Positions 28,920 to 38,648 of a stretch of 63,355 nucleotides of DNA are shown here, in pieces. Origin of the DNA: Microbispora amethystogenes (GTDB lineage: Bacteria; Actinomycetota; Actinomycetes; Streptosporangiales; Streptosporangiaceae); NCBI RefSeq assembly GCF_016863015.1, contig NZ_BOOB01000055.1:1-63355 (forward strand), given 5' to 3'. The notes beneath the pieces were generated by a model that saw only the letters and a list, made by a program, of their open reading frames with translations, did no database searches and was not told where the DNA came from. How positions within the stretch are numbered: the first letter of the stretch is position 1; the number at the start of each line of letters is the position of its first letter. The translations under genes and the position numbers were made by a program.

Positions 28920-30176
28920 GTGACCGTGACCGAACCCGGGCAGCCGTCCGGCCCGGCCGCGCAGCCGTTCGATCCGGCGGCGGCGCGGCACCGGCCGGAC
29001 CCCCATCCGCTGTTCCACCGGATGCGCGAGCAGGCGCCGGTCTACCGGTACGTGAACCCCGGGAGCGGCCGGGTGCTGTGGTACCTGACCCGGTACGCCG
29101 ACGTGCAGCGCGCGCTGCTCGACCCGGACGTCGGCCGTCAGCTCGACCGGCTGCCGCCCGAGCTCGCCGCGCCGCACCGCAGGGCCGAGATGCGCGACCC
29201 GCTGGCCATGCTGCGGCGCAACGTCTTCCACCTCGATCCGCCCGACCACACCCGCATCCGCAGGCTGATGGCACCGGCCTTCGGCGCCCGTACGGTGGCC
29301 GCGCTGGAGCGGCGCGTCCACCGGGTCGCGGGCGAGCTCCTGGACGGCATGGCGGCGGGCGGCGAGGCCGACCTGATCCGGGAGCTCGCGCTGCCGCTGC
29401 CGGTCCTGGTCGTCGCCGACCTGCTCGGCCTGCCCCCCGAGGACCGCGCCCGGCTGCGCGGGTGGAGCGACGAGATCGTGGGCAGCGGGGACGCGGGCCG
29501 GATCCGCCGGGCCGGCCTGGAGTTCGCCGCGTACGCCAACGAGAGGATCGACGAGCGGCGGGCGCACCCGGGGGACGACCTGCTGAGCCGGCTCGCCGAG
29601 GCCGAGCGGACGGGCGGGATCAGCCGCGCGGAGCTGGTCTCCAGCGTGTTCCAGCTGCTGCTCGCCGGGGACGAGACGACCGTCAACCTGATCGGGAACG
29701 GCGTGCTGGAGCTGCTGCGGCACCCCCGCCAGCTGGACCGGCTGCGGGCGCGCCCGGAGCTGATCGGCTCCATGGTCGAGGAGGCGCTGCGGTTCAACGG
29801 CCCGGTCGGGCACTCCCGCCCGCTGTACGTCCTCGCCGACGTGGAGATCGGCGGGACCGTCATCCCCCGCGGGGACGTGGTCGTGCCGGTGCTGCTGGCG
29901 GCCAACCGCGACCCGGCGGTGTTCCCCCGGCCGGATGTCTTCGACATCGCCCGCAGCCCCAACCGGCATCTGGGCTTCGGCCACGGCGCGCACTTCTGCC
30001 TCGGCGCGGCGCTGGCGCGCCTGCAGGCCGTGGCCGCCATCGGGGCGCTGGTGCGCCGATTCCCCGACATCGCCCTCGCGGTCGACCCCGCCGGCCTGGA
30101 GTGGACGCCCGACCTGTTCCTGCACGGCGTACGCCGCCTGCCACTGCGGCTGCGCCTGGAGGCGGGCGTCGCGTGA
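28920..30176 (+). CDS. Cytochrome P450 of the RiPP cluster
   Basis: A 418-residue bacterial P450. I choose GTG 28920, preceded by AGGAGAGGG; GTG 28926 is close and possible. Motifs: I-helix LLLAGDETTVNLIGNG, ExxR in EEALRFNG, haem loop FGHGAHFCLGAALAR with the axial Cys near residue 360. It sits between TfuA and the O-methyltransferase in one rightward operon, so it probably oxidises the modified peptide; the following methyltransferase could cap a hydroxyl it creates. No ferredoxin is encoded in the cluster. The P450 assignment is certain; the peptide substrate is inferred from position. Confidence 0.92.
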   Translation: MTVTEPGQPSGPAAQPFDPAAARHRPDPHPLFHRMREQAPVYRYVNPGSGRVLWYLTRYADVQRALLDPDVGRQLDRLPPELAAPHRRAEMRDPLAMLRRNVFHLDPPDHTRIRRLMAPAFGARTVAALERRVHRVAGELLDGMAAGGEADLIRELALPLPVLVVADLLGLPPEDRARLRGWSDEIVGSGDAGRIRRAGLEFAAYANERIDERRAHPGDDLLSRLAEAERTGGISRAELVSSVFQLLLAGDETTVNLIGNGVLELLRHPRQLDRLRARPELIGSMVEEALRFNGPVGHSRPLYVLADVEIGGTVIPRGDVVVPVLLAANRDPAVFPRPDVFDIARSPNRHLGFGHGAHFCLGAALARLQAVAAIGALVRRFPDIALAVDPAGLEWTPDLFLHGVRRLPLRLRLEAGVA

Positions 30177-30219
30177 CGCCTGTCCCTTGTCTGTCAGAGC
30201 CTTCGGAAGGAGCCGGCCC

Positions 30220-31254
30220 ATGAGTGACCGACCGCGAGGCCTCGCGGGGCAGGCGAACCTGTCCCGGATGGCCTTCGGCTACGCCACCTCCCAGATTCTC
30301 TATGCGGCCGTTCGGCTCGGCGTGCCGGACCTGCTCGCGGAGGAGGCCGTACCGGTCGCGCGGCTCGCGGAGCGCACCGGGTCGGACCCCGGCGCGCTGC
30401 ACCGGCTGCTCCGCGCGCTGGTGGTGCTGGGCGTGGCGGAAGAGGGGGAGCCGGGATGCTTCACCCTCACGCCGCAGGGACGGCCGCTCCGCGCCGACCA
30501 CCCGTGGTCGATGCGCTCCAGCCTGCTGCTGCTCGGCGACCCGGCGACATGGCAGGCGTGGGGCGCGCTGACCCACAGCGTGCGGACCGGTGAGACGGCG
30601 TGGGACCACGCGCACGGCGAGCCGCTGTTCGACCACCTCGCCCGCCACCCGGACCTGTCGGCGGTGTTCAACAGGGCGATGCGGGAGGGCACCGAACGGA
30701 TCGCGCCCGCGCTCCCCAAGGCGTACGACTTCACCGGCGCGCAGACCGTGGTCGACGTCGGCGGCGGCAACGGCACGCTGCTGGCGGCGGTGCTCGCGGC
30801 CACCCCGGGCGTCAAGGGAATCCTGTTCGACACCGCCGAGGGGGTCGCGGGCGCCGACGTGGAGTTCCGGCGGGCGGGCCTGTCGGACCGGTGCGTCATC
30901 GAGACCGGCGACTTCTTCGAGGCCGTGCCCGGGGGTGACGTCATGCTGGTCAAGGGCGTGCTGCACGACTGGGACGACCGGCGCTGCGTCACCCTGCTGC
31001 GGAGCTGCCGCCGGTCGATCGCGGCGGACGGGCGCCTGCTCGTGCTTGAGCCGGTGATGCCGTCCGCCCTCGGCACGCCGGAGGCGGCCGGGGCCGTCAT
31101 GAGCGACATCGCGATGCTCGTCTACACCGGCGGCAGGGAACGTGGCAGGGCCGAGTTCGGGGACCTGCTCGCCGCGGCCGGGTTCGACCTGACCGAGGTG
31201 ACGCCGCCGCTCGGCGGCTCGGAGATCCGGATCCTCGTCGCGCGGCCCGCCTGA
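30220..31254 (+). CDS. SAM-dependent O-methyltransferase (acetylserotonin/caffeate OMT type)
   Basis: A 344-residue two-domain methyltransferase. The start is ATG 30220 behind GGAAGGAG. An N-terminal winged-helix dimerisation domain (ASQILYAAVRLGVPDLLAEE, then DPGALHRLLRALVVLGV) precedes the catalytic domain: SAM loop VVDVGGGNGTLLAAVLAATPG, acidic ILFDTAEGV, and the catalytic-base segment LVKGVLHDWDDRRCVTLL. Relatives methylate phenolic or other hydroxyls on aromatic natural products. As last gene of the transporter-YcaO-TfuA-P450 operon it likely methylates a hydroxyl on the peptide, perhaps one added by the P450; this is inference. Confidence 0.92.
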   Translation: MSDRPRGLAGQANLSRMAFGYATSQILYAAVRLGVPDLLAEEAVPVARLAERTGSDPGALHRLLRALVVLGVAEEGEPGCFTLTPQGRPLRADHPWSMRSSLLLLGDPATWQAWGALTHSVRTGETAWDHAHGEPLFDHLARHPDLSAVFNRAMREGTERIAPALPKAYDFTGAQTVVDVGGGNGTLLAAVLAATPGVKGILFDTAEGVAGADVEFRRAGLSDRCVIETGDFFEAVPGGDVMLVKGVLHDWDDRRCVTLLRSCRRSIAADGRLLVLEPVMPSALGTPEAAGAVMSDIAMLVYTGGRERGRAEFGDLLAAAGFDLTEVTPPLGGSEIRILVARPA

Positions 31255-31299
31255 GCTCCCCGGTCGATTTTCTGGTCGAGCTAGGCCGAGCCTCCGGGT

Positions 31300-32208
31300 T
31301 CAGGGCCGCGCTGCCGGCCCGGTCGCGGGCAGCGGGAACGTGACGCCGGTCAGCTCCTCGGAGACCGTCCACAGGCGGCGGGCGAGCGCGCCGTCCCGGG
31401 CGGCCCTCGACCGGCCGACGAGCTTCGGCGCGCCGCGCCCCAGCAGGCCGCCCGGTCCGGCGTAGCCGCCGCCCGGAACGTCCGCCACCGCCGCGTAGAG
31501 CGTGGGCAACGCTCCGTCCTCAACGCTCTGTGCCAGGCCGTTGATGACGGCCGTACGGAGCCGCCGCAGCGGGGACCGCCCGTCGTCGAGGTGCCCGAGG
31601 AGGTTCGTGGCCGCCAGGCCGGGGTGCGCGGCAGTCGCGAGCACCGGCGATCCGGCCTCGGTGAGGCGGCGGTGCAGCTCCGCGGTGAACAGCAGGTTCG
31701 CCAGTTTCGACTGCGCGTACGCGGGGAGCGCCCGGTAGGGCCTGCGCTCCCAGTTGAGGTCGTCGAAGTCGATCCGGCCCGCCCGGTGCGCGCCGGAGGA
31801 GACGGTGACCACCCGCCCCCGGACGCGCGGCAGCAGCAGGTTCGTGAGCGCGAAGTGCCCGAGGTGGTTGGTGCCGAACTGCAGCTCGAAACCGTCGGCG
31901 GTGCGCCCGAGCGGCGGGATCATCAGGCCCGCGTTGTTGATCAGCACGTCGATCGGCTCGGTGAAGCCGTCGGCGAACGCGCGGACCGAGGCGAGGTCGG
32001 CGAGGTCGAGCCGCCGTACGGCGACGTCGCCGGTCATGGTCCCGGCGGCGGCGTGGCCCTTGGCGGGGTCGCGGACGGCGAGCACGACGCGGGCGCCCCT
32101 GGCGGCGAGCGCCTGGGCGGCGGCCCTGCCGATGCCGCTGTTCGCGCCGGTGACCACGACAGTGCGACCGGTCATGGCGGGGATCCGCTCGGCGGTGAAT
32201 GTTGTCAT
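31300..32208 (-). CDS. SDR oxidoreductase (retinol dehydrogenase-like)
   Basis: A 302-residue short-chain dehydrogenase. ATG 32208 is chosen, as the longer frame would cover the operator. The cofactor loop is VTGANSGIG, followed by INNAGLM, and the catalytic [11 protein letters not shown] has Tyr and Lys in place. It belongs to the WW-oxidoreductase/retinol-dehydrogenase-like branch common in actinomycetes, with unknown substrate. It faces the O-methyltransferase tail to tail and is divergent from a tetR gene with a dyad between them. The pair sits between the two RiPP operons but lacks their promoter, so it may be an unrelated passenger. Confidence 0.9.
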   Translation of the reverse strand: MTTFTAERIPAMTGRTVVVTGANSGIGRAAAQALAARGARVVLAVRDPAKGHAAAGTMTGDVAVRRLDLADLASVRAFADGFTEPIDVLINNAGLMIPPLGRTADGFELQFGTNHLGHFALTNLLLPRVRGRVVTVSSGAHRAGRIDFDDLNWERRPYRALPAYAQSKLANLLFTAELHRRLTEAGSPVLATAAHPGLAATNLLGHLDDGRSPLRRLRTAVINGLAQSVEDGALPTLYAAVADVPGGGYAGPGGLLGRGAPKLVGRSRAARDGALARRLWTVSEELTGVTFPLPATGPAARP

Positions 32209-32255
32209 GGAAAACAAAGTAGGCAGTGGCAACAAAGATGTCAACGACAACATCT
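32199..32255. promoter_or_regulatory. Candidate TetR operator between SDR and tetR genes
   Basis: AGATGT-N8-ACATCT at 32236-32255 is a perfect inverted repeat, and the half ATGTTGTC recurs at 32199-32206 and, inverted, at 32246-32253. The repeats flank both divergent starts (32208 and 32265), as expected for autoregulation by the adjacent TetR protein. Confidence 0.55.
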
Positions 32256-32264
32256 CAAGCTACG

Positions 32265-32858
32265 ATGACGTCCGTGCCCGCGTACCACCATGGAAACCTT
32301 CGCGCGACGCTGCTCGCCGCCGCCGAGCGCAGCCTGCGCCGGGATGGAGCGGAGCGGCTCTCGCTGCGTGATCTGGCCCGTGAGGCGGGCGTCAGCCACG
32401 CCGCGCCCCGCCGGCACTTTCCGGACCGTCAGGCGCTGCTGGACGCGCTCGCCGAGTCCGGGTTCGCCCGGCTCGACCAGGAGCTGCGCGCCGCGCTCGC
32501 CGAGGCGGGGGAGGAGTTCGGGCCGCGCCTGCACGCCACGGCGGTGGCCTACCTGCGGTTCGCGACCGAGGACAGCGCGCTGCTGGAGCTGATGTTCACC
32601 CGCAAGCACCGCGAGGGCGCCGACCGGCTCGTCGCGGCCGCCGCCGAGCCGTTCGGGCTGATGCACGGCCTGATCGAGCAGGGGCAGGCACAGGGCGTGC
32701 TGGAGCCCGGCGACCCGCAGCGCGCGGGGATCGTGCTGTTCGCGACGTTGCAGGGCATCGCCACGCTGGTCAACGGCGGCCTGGTGGCGCCGGAACTGCT
32801 CGACGGCATCGTGGAGACCGCCGTCGACCAGTTCATCCGGGGATCCCGACGCCGTTAG
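32265..32858 (+). CDS. TetR-family transcriptional regulator
   Basis: A 197-residue TetR protein. ATG 32265 (MTSVPAYHHGNLRATLLAAAERS) is preferred over ATG 32226, which would place the operator inside the gene. The HTH is typical: RLSLRDLAREAGVSHAAPRRHFPDRQALLDALAE (about residues 30-63). The C-terminal domain resembles TetR_C_13 types (EDSALLELMFTRKH... LIEQGQAQGVL... VLFATLQGIATLVNGG). It is divergent from an SDR gene with shared dyads, so it probably controls that gene and itself. Whether it touches the RiPP operons is unknown. Confidence 0.9.
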   Translation: MTSVPAYHHGNLRATLLAAAERSLRRDGAERLSLRDLAREAGVSHAAPRRHFPDRQALLDALAESGFARLDQELRAALAEAGEEFGPRLHATAVAYLRFATEDSALLELMFTRKHREGADRLVAAAAEPFGLMHGLIEQGQAQGVLEPGDPQRAGIVLFATLQGIATLVNGGLVAPELLDGIVETAVDQFIRGSRRR

Positions 32859-33046
32859 CGCTCAAGGCGGTCTCGGGAACGCGACACGCCACGGCGACAC
32901 GGCGACGCGTCACGGCGGCCCTGCGGGCCACGGTGACCCCCGGCAGGGCTCGACGGTCTCCGGAGGCCGGGTGACTCCGAAGGGCGGCGCGGAGTTTGGA
33001 GGCGGCGCGGGTTCGGGGGCGGGGCTTCCGACGGGTGGCGGAGCTT

Positions 33047-34642
<1,596 letters not shown>

Positions 34643-34715
34643 CGGCGGAAGGCCGGCGGACGCGGCACGACGACGCCGGTTCGGACGCGCGCTCCTCCGG
34701 CCGGCTCCCGTACGG

Positions 34716-34805
34716 TCGCGTTCGGGCCGGCCGCAAGCGGGGCGATCGCGTTCGGGCCGGTCGCGTCCGGAGCGGTCGCGTTCGGAGCGGTCGCGTCCGG
34801 AGCGG
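34716..34805. repeat. 15-bp tandem repeat (6 units) between pqqD-like and flavoprotein genes
   Basis: Six units of 15 bp (consensus GTCGCGTYCGGAGCG, the second degenerate) fill the space directly after the PqqD-like stop. The array ends 73 bp before the flavoprotein start. A length of 15 keeps any frame open, but no coding role is evident. The rest of the 163-bp gap shows nothing clear. Confidence 0.8.
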
Positions 34806-35108
34806 TCACGTGAGGGCCTTCTCGGCCTTCTCGGACGGGACCTCCTCGATCAGGCCCTGCTCGATCATCGTGCCGATGAAGTCGCGTACGTCCGCCACGA
34901 TCTGTTTGCTCATCGCGGAGTTGCTGCCGGCGAACTCGCGGGACAGCTTGAACATGACCGGCTCACGTTCGCCGTCGCTCGCCACGAGCTTCCATATCCT
35001 CGAGCCCGTGTCGTTCAGGCTGTGGAAGTCGCCCGTCTCGGTGTGGTAGAGCGAGACGCCCTCCCCGGTCTCCTGCCAGATCACGGCTTCGCTGATCCGG
35101 AGCGACAC
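34806..35108 (-). CDS. PqqD-like RiPP recognition element protein
   Basis: A 100-residue protein with the PqqD fold used to bind RiPP leader peptides and hand them to a radical SAM enzyme. The start is GTG 35108, five bases after GAGGAGG, which overlaps the radical SAM stop codon; the two genes are thus translationally close. Family features: VIWQETGEGVSLYHTETGDFHSLNDTGSRIWKLV (first 42 residues, strands and the LN-x-TG turn) and the helical VRDFIGTMIEQGLIEEV. Its place directly after a radical SAM/SPASM gene and near a short precursor gene is the classic RiPP arrangement. Confidence 0.9.
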   Translation of the reverse strand: MSLRISEAVIWQETGEGVSLYHTETGDFHSLNDTGSRIWKLVASDGEREPVMFKLSREFAGSNSAMSKQIVADVRDFIGTMIEQGLIEEVPSEKAEKALT

Positions 35109-35119
35109 ACTGACCTCCT

Positions 35120-36595
35120 CTATACCGGCGTGATGGGAAGCAACTCGCCGACCTTGATGGAGGGCGAGGGGCGGACATAGGTCTTCCAGTCGTCGAAGAC
35201 GGGGTGGACGTCGCCGTTGACGACCAGGCGGGGCGTCGTCATCTCGCGGTCCTTGGTGGCGAGCTCCGACCGGTCGACACCGGCTTCGAGCCACAGCTGC
35301 GTGGCGACGCCGTGCCGCAGGATCCGGCACTGGTGGCGGCTGTTGCGCCGCAGGTCCTTGGACTCGGACATGTGCGAGGCCCGGCACCCGCCGCCGCAGG
35401 ACGCCTTGATGTAGCACTTGGCGCAGTCGGCGTGATAGTCGCCGCCGAGCACGGTGCTGGTGCGCATCCCGCGCAGGAGCGGCCCGCCGAAGATCTCCGC
35501 CAGCGACTGCAGCCGTACGTTGCCCGCGTGGTGCGCCCGCCCGGTGACCAGCTTGCACGGGTACACATCACCCAGCGAGTTGATGTAGATCTCGTTGCCG
35601 CCCATCCCGCAGTTGGCCTTCACCGAGCACGGCGTGACCGGCCGCGGGCCGTCCGGCAGCAGCTTGCCGGCGGCCGGAGACGTCCAGGTGAGCCGCTGGA
35701 TCCGCATGTGGTCGTCCCAGCCGAAGTCGTACTCGTCGCTCTCGCCCCGGCCCAGGTCGTTGTGGTACATCAACCGGATGCTGTGGACCTCGATCCCGTC
35801 GGCGAACTTCGCGAAGTCCTCCAGCTCGTCGACGTTGTCCGAGGTGACGATGTGGTTGATCCGGGGCACCACGCCGGCCTCGTTGAGCAGCTGGAGGGCG
35901 CGGTAGGTCCGGGCGAAGGAGCCGGCGCCGCGGGTGCGGTCGTGGGTCTCGGCCGTGCCGCCGTCGACGCTCACCGTGACCATGCCGAACAGCTCGGCGA
36001 ACCGTTTGGCCTGCGCCGGCTTTCTGATCATCGTGGCGTTGGTGATGATGTTCGACGTCAGCCCGCTCTCGTTGGCGTGTTCCACGATCTGGAACAGGTC
36101 CTTGCGGAGCATCGGCTCGCCGCCGGTGAAGATCATGGTACTCGCGCCGAACGCGGCGACCTGGGAGACCAGGTCGAGCGACTCGGCGGTGGTGAGCTCA
36201 CCGGGGAGGCACTTCTCCGAGGAGGCGTAGCAGTACGGGCAGCGCAGGTTGCAGCCGTCGGTGATCGCGTAATACACCTGGCGGAGCGACGGCTCCTTGA
36301 AGGAGAGCGCCGGGCGGTTCCCGTTGTAGTAGACGATGTAGTTCAGGATGAGCTTGGCGAGCGTCCGATCGGTCTCGTCGGACTCGCCGGTCGCCGTCTC
36401 GTCGAGGCGGGCCTGCTCCCCGCCCGCCCCGGGACGGGCCAGGGCCTCCAGGACGGCGAACTCGCGCGCGTCGAGGACACACCGGCCACCCACCTGCGGG
36501 TTGACGACCAGATACTCATCGTCGTGCACGAAGTAGGTCAGGTCAGCCGGCACTTCGATCAACGAGCGGTTCCGGGCGAGCTTCCCAGACATCAT
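35120..36595 (-). CDS. Radical SAM/SPASM peptide-modifying enzyme
   Basis: A 491-residue radical SAM protein. The start is ATG 36595 (or 36592), just behind AAGGGG. The cluster-binding motif is C115-x3-C119-x2-C122 (GCNLRCPYCYA), followed by the GGE motif in FTGGEPMLRKDLF. The C-terminal SPASM domain has at least seven cysteines: TPCSVKANCGMGG, VYPCKL and ADCAKCYIKASCGGGC, so two auxiliary Fe-S clusters are likely. Residues 18-60 (YFVHDDEYLVVNPQVGGRCVLDA) resemble the N-terminal segment of other peptide-modifying SPASM enzymes. Such enzymes form thioether or carbon-carbon links in RiPP cores. Lying between the precursor and PqqD-like genes, it very probably acts on that precursor. Confidence 0.93.
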   Translation of the reverse strand: MMSGKLARNRSLIEVPADLTYFVHDDEYLVVNPQVGGRCVLDAREFAVLEALARPGAGGEQARLDETATGESDETDRTLAKLILNYIVYYNGNRPALSFKEPSLRQVYYAITDGCNLRCPYCYASSEKCLPGELTTAESLDLVSQVAAFGASTMIFTGGEPMLRKDLFQIVEHANESGLTSNIITNATMIRKPAQAKRFAELFGMVTVSVDGGTAETHDRTRGAGSFARTYRALQLLNEAGVVPRINHIVTSDNVDELEDFAKFADGIEVHSIRLMYHNDLGRGESDEYDFGWDDHMRIQRLTWTSPAAGKLLPDGPRPVTPCSVKANCGMGGNEIYINSLGDVYPCKLVTGRAHHAGNVRLQSLAEIFGGPLLRGMRTSTVLGGDYHADCAKCYIKASCGGGCRASHMSESKDLRRNSRHQCRILRHGVATQLWLEAGVDRSELATKDREMTTPRLVVNGDVHPVFDDWKTYVRPSPSIKVGELLPITPV

Positions 36596-36679
36596 TCCCC
36601 TTACGCTCCCAGCCGCAGGTGCGGCCCCAGACGTCTGTGGGCGACGCGCGGCCGGAGCCGCACCCGCGAACTGCCCGGA
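36596..36679 (-). promoter_or_regulatory. Precursor-rSAM gap with possible attenuator hairpins
   Basis: The 84-bp gap holds a GCGGC-TCCG-GCCGC hairpin and a CAGACGTCTG palindrome (36628-36637) flanked by C and G runs. Hairpins after RiPP precursor genes often reduce readthrough so that precursor exceeds enzyme. That role is inferred. Confidence 0.45.
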
Positions 36680-36958
36680 CTACTCCGCCGCGCCGGATCC
36701 GGAGCCCGACCAGGCTCCGCACAGGCACTTGGCCTCGACCGGCACGGTGTGGGCCTCCACCTCGGGGCGGGACCACTCGCCACCCGCGCCGGCGTGCGCC
36801 AGCACACCGGGCAGCGAGTTGGGGAGCTTGTCCTTGAGCGAGATGAGCAGGTCGACTTCCTCCCTGGTCAAGGTGGCGAACGCCGCCTCGACTTCGGCTG
36901 CCAGGGGGCTGTTGAGGACGCCCGCTTCACGCAGAGCTTCCCTCGGATCGAAGGCCAT
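36680..36958 (-). CDS. RiPP precursor peptide, 92 residues, core with Cys-Leu-Cys-Gly-Ala-Trp
   Basis: The gene starts at ATG 36958 behind GAGAGGTGAA. The leader (about residues 1-76) is acidic and helical: EALREAGVLNSPLAAEVEAAF, then LTREEVDLLISLKDKLPNSLPG, and WSRPEVEAHTVPVEA. The C-terminal region has its only cysteines, C78 and C80, in KCLCGAW (W83), followed by SGSGSGAAE. Pairing a charged leader with a short Cys/Trp/Ser/Gly end is typical of RiPP precursors. It is first in an operon with radical SAM, PqqD-like and flavoprotein genes. Its promoter matches that of the YcaO/TfuA operon. Possible changes are a thioether or C-C crosslink at Cys or Trp and thioamides near the cysteines. I know no named family with this core. 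Confidence 0.82.
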   Translation of the reverse strand: MAFDPREALREAGVLNSPLAAEVEAAFATLTREEVDLLISLKDKLPNSLPGVLAHAGAGGEWSRPEVEAHTVPVEAKCLCGAWSGSGSGAAE

Positions 36959-37000
36959 GCCTTCACCTCTCTGTCTGACGGGGGAATGCGGTGTGAATCG

Positions 37001-37046
37001 AGTATGCGCAGGTGAGAAGGGGGTGAGAAACCCCACAAACGTGGGG
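37001..37046 (-). promoter_or_regulatory. Regulated promoter of the precursor operon (site B)
   Basis: On the minus strand CCCCAC-GTTT-GTGGGG (37046-37031) is followed after 24 bases by CATACTCGA, with CATACT at 37006-37001 as the -10. The -35 region (TTTCTC) is weak. The palindrome, spacing and -10 copy those at 24352-24397. Transcription would begin near 36994, about 36 bases before the precursor ATG. Confidence 0.82.
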
Positions 37047-37214
37047 CTAGCCGCTGCTCGCCCGCTGGGTGACGGCCGGGAGGCGCGGCCTGGCCGGCCC
37101 GCGCGATCCACCGGCGGCCCGCCTGTGGACAACGTCTTCGGAGCGGCCGGGTGGCTGTCAGAATCGTGAACTCCGTGAGCCCCCGGCGGGGGGAAGGCCG
37201 AGGCAGGAGGACAC

Positions 37215-38540
37215 ATGGGCAGGGCGGACCGGGAGCGGCGCGGGGCCGGGGAGAACGAGCGCGGGAGCCGGTGGCAGGGGCCGCCCGGCGGGGCGCGGGC
37301 CTTCCCAAGGGGGCGGGCGGAGCCGCCGCCGGAGGAGATGGTGGCCGAGCTGCTGTCGGCCGCGGTGGACGCGCGACTGCACGCGGACGCGCCGCAGTTT
37401 CCGCGACTCGTGGAGACGCTGACCGGCGACCCCGGCCTGCGGCCCGTCGTCGACCGCGCGTTGCTGGGCATGCTCGGCGATCACCTGGCACGGGCCTGGC
37501 GGAACGGGTGGATGCCGGCCGACGTGGTCCGGCTCGTGGGGCGGCGGTTCGGGGCGCGGCACGTGTGCCTGGTCACCGACGCCGTCGCGGCCGAGATGCG
37601 GGCCTACGCCCCGGCGACCGTGGACGAGCGCTGGCAGGACCAGCTGACCGCCCTGGACGCCACCGTCTGGTGGGGGAGAGACGAGGAGTACCTGCGCGAG
37701 GACGGCGACCGGGCCGCGATGGTCGCCCGGGCGCTGGAAGTGATCATCCTGCTCGTGAGGCTGCAGCCGCTGGAACGGCTGTGCCCGCCGCCCGGTTCGG
37801 CCCGCCGTACGGCCCGGGCGGCCGGGCGGGTGGACGAGCGGATGCTGACGCGGGTGCGGGCGCTGCTGGCCAAGGCCGAGTCGACGGAGTTCGAGGCCGA
37901 GGCCGAGACGTTCACCGCCGCCGCCCAGTCGCTGATGGCCCGCTACAGCATCGACGCCGCGCTGCTGGCCGCCGGGGAGGCGAACCGTACCGGCGACGAA
38001 CCGCAGGGGCGGCGCCTGGGGATCGACGCGCCCTACGAGGGGCCCAAGGCGGTGCTGCTGGACGTCATCGCCTCGGCCAACCACTGCCGGTCGATCTGGA
38101 GCCGCCACCTCGGGTTCGCCACCGTGCTGGGGTTCCCGGCCGAACTGACGGCGGTGGAGGTGCTGTTCACCTCCCTGCTGGTGCAGGCCACCTCCGCGAT
38201 GCGGCAGGCCGGCGCACGCCGGGACGGCGCCGGCCGGTCCCGCACGCGGTCGTTCCGGCAGTCGTTCCTCGCCGCCTACGCCTACCGGATCGGGGAGCGG
38301 CTGCGCGAGGCGGCGGGGGAGGCGGTCCGGCAGGCGACGGCCGAGACCGGCAGAGATCTGCTGCCGGTGCTGGCGGCCAGGGATGAGGAGGTCGACGCGG
38401 CGATGGAGAAGATGTTCCCCGGGCTCAGCATGGTCAGGACGGGCTCGGTCAGCAACCGCGAGGGCTGGATCTCCGGCCGGGCCGCCGCCGACCGGGCCGT
38501 GCTGGACGTCCATCCGAAGATCCCTTCCGGACGCTCGTGA
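37215..38540 (+). CDS. DUF2786-domain protein
   Basis: A 441-residue protein with ATG 37215 behind AGGAGG. A DUF2786 segment of about 40 residues is clear near residues 215-255: RMLTRVRALLAKAESTEFEAEAETFTAAAQSLMARYSID. Flanking regions are helical and actinobacterial in type (an N-terminal half of about 200 residues and a C-terminal half with WSRHLGFATVLGFPAELTAVEVLFTSLL and RSFRQSFLAAYAYRIGERLREA). The C-terminal half resembles the DUF7168-type region often joined to DUF2786. No function is known. It starts about 170 bp from the precursor promoter on the opposite strand but shares no operator with it. Confidence 0.8.
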   Translation: MGRADRERRGAGENERGSRWQGPPGGARAFPRGRAEPPPEEMVAELLSAAVDARLHADAPQFPRLVETLTGDPGLRPVVDRALLGMLGDHLARAWRNGWMPADVVRLVGRRFGARHVCLVTDAVAAEMRAYAPATVDERWQDQLTALDATVWWGRDEEYLREDGDRAAMVARALEVIILLVRLQPLERLCPPPGSARRTARAAGRVDERMLTRVRALLAKAESTEFEAEAETFTAAAQSLMARYSIDAALLAAGEANRTGDEPQGRRLGIDAPYEGPKAVLLDVIASANHCRSIWSRHLGFATVLGFPAELTAVEVLFTSLLVQATSAMRQAGARRDGAGRSRTRSFRQSFLAAYAYRIGERLREAAGEAVRQATAETGRDLLPVLAARDEEVDAAMEKMFPGLSMVRTGSVSNREGWISGRAAADRAVLDVHPKIPSGRS

Positions 38541-38648
38541 GCGGGCTCGCCGCACGGAGGCCGTTGACTCGACAGGCCGTCTCGAACCACTGATTTTTGT
38601 TAGTGTTTCGCCCGGATCGACGCTGGACCGGGGCTTGGGGGAATCGTC

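Noticed and set aside
31300..32858. SDR and TetR genes as proven members of the RiPP cluster
   Set aside because: They lie inside it but have a separate divergent promoter with a different operator, so membership is left open.
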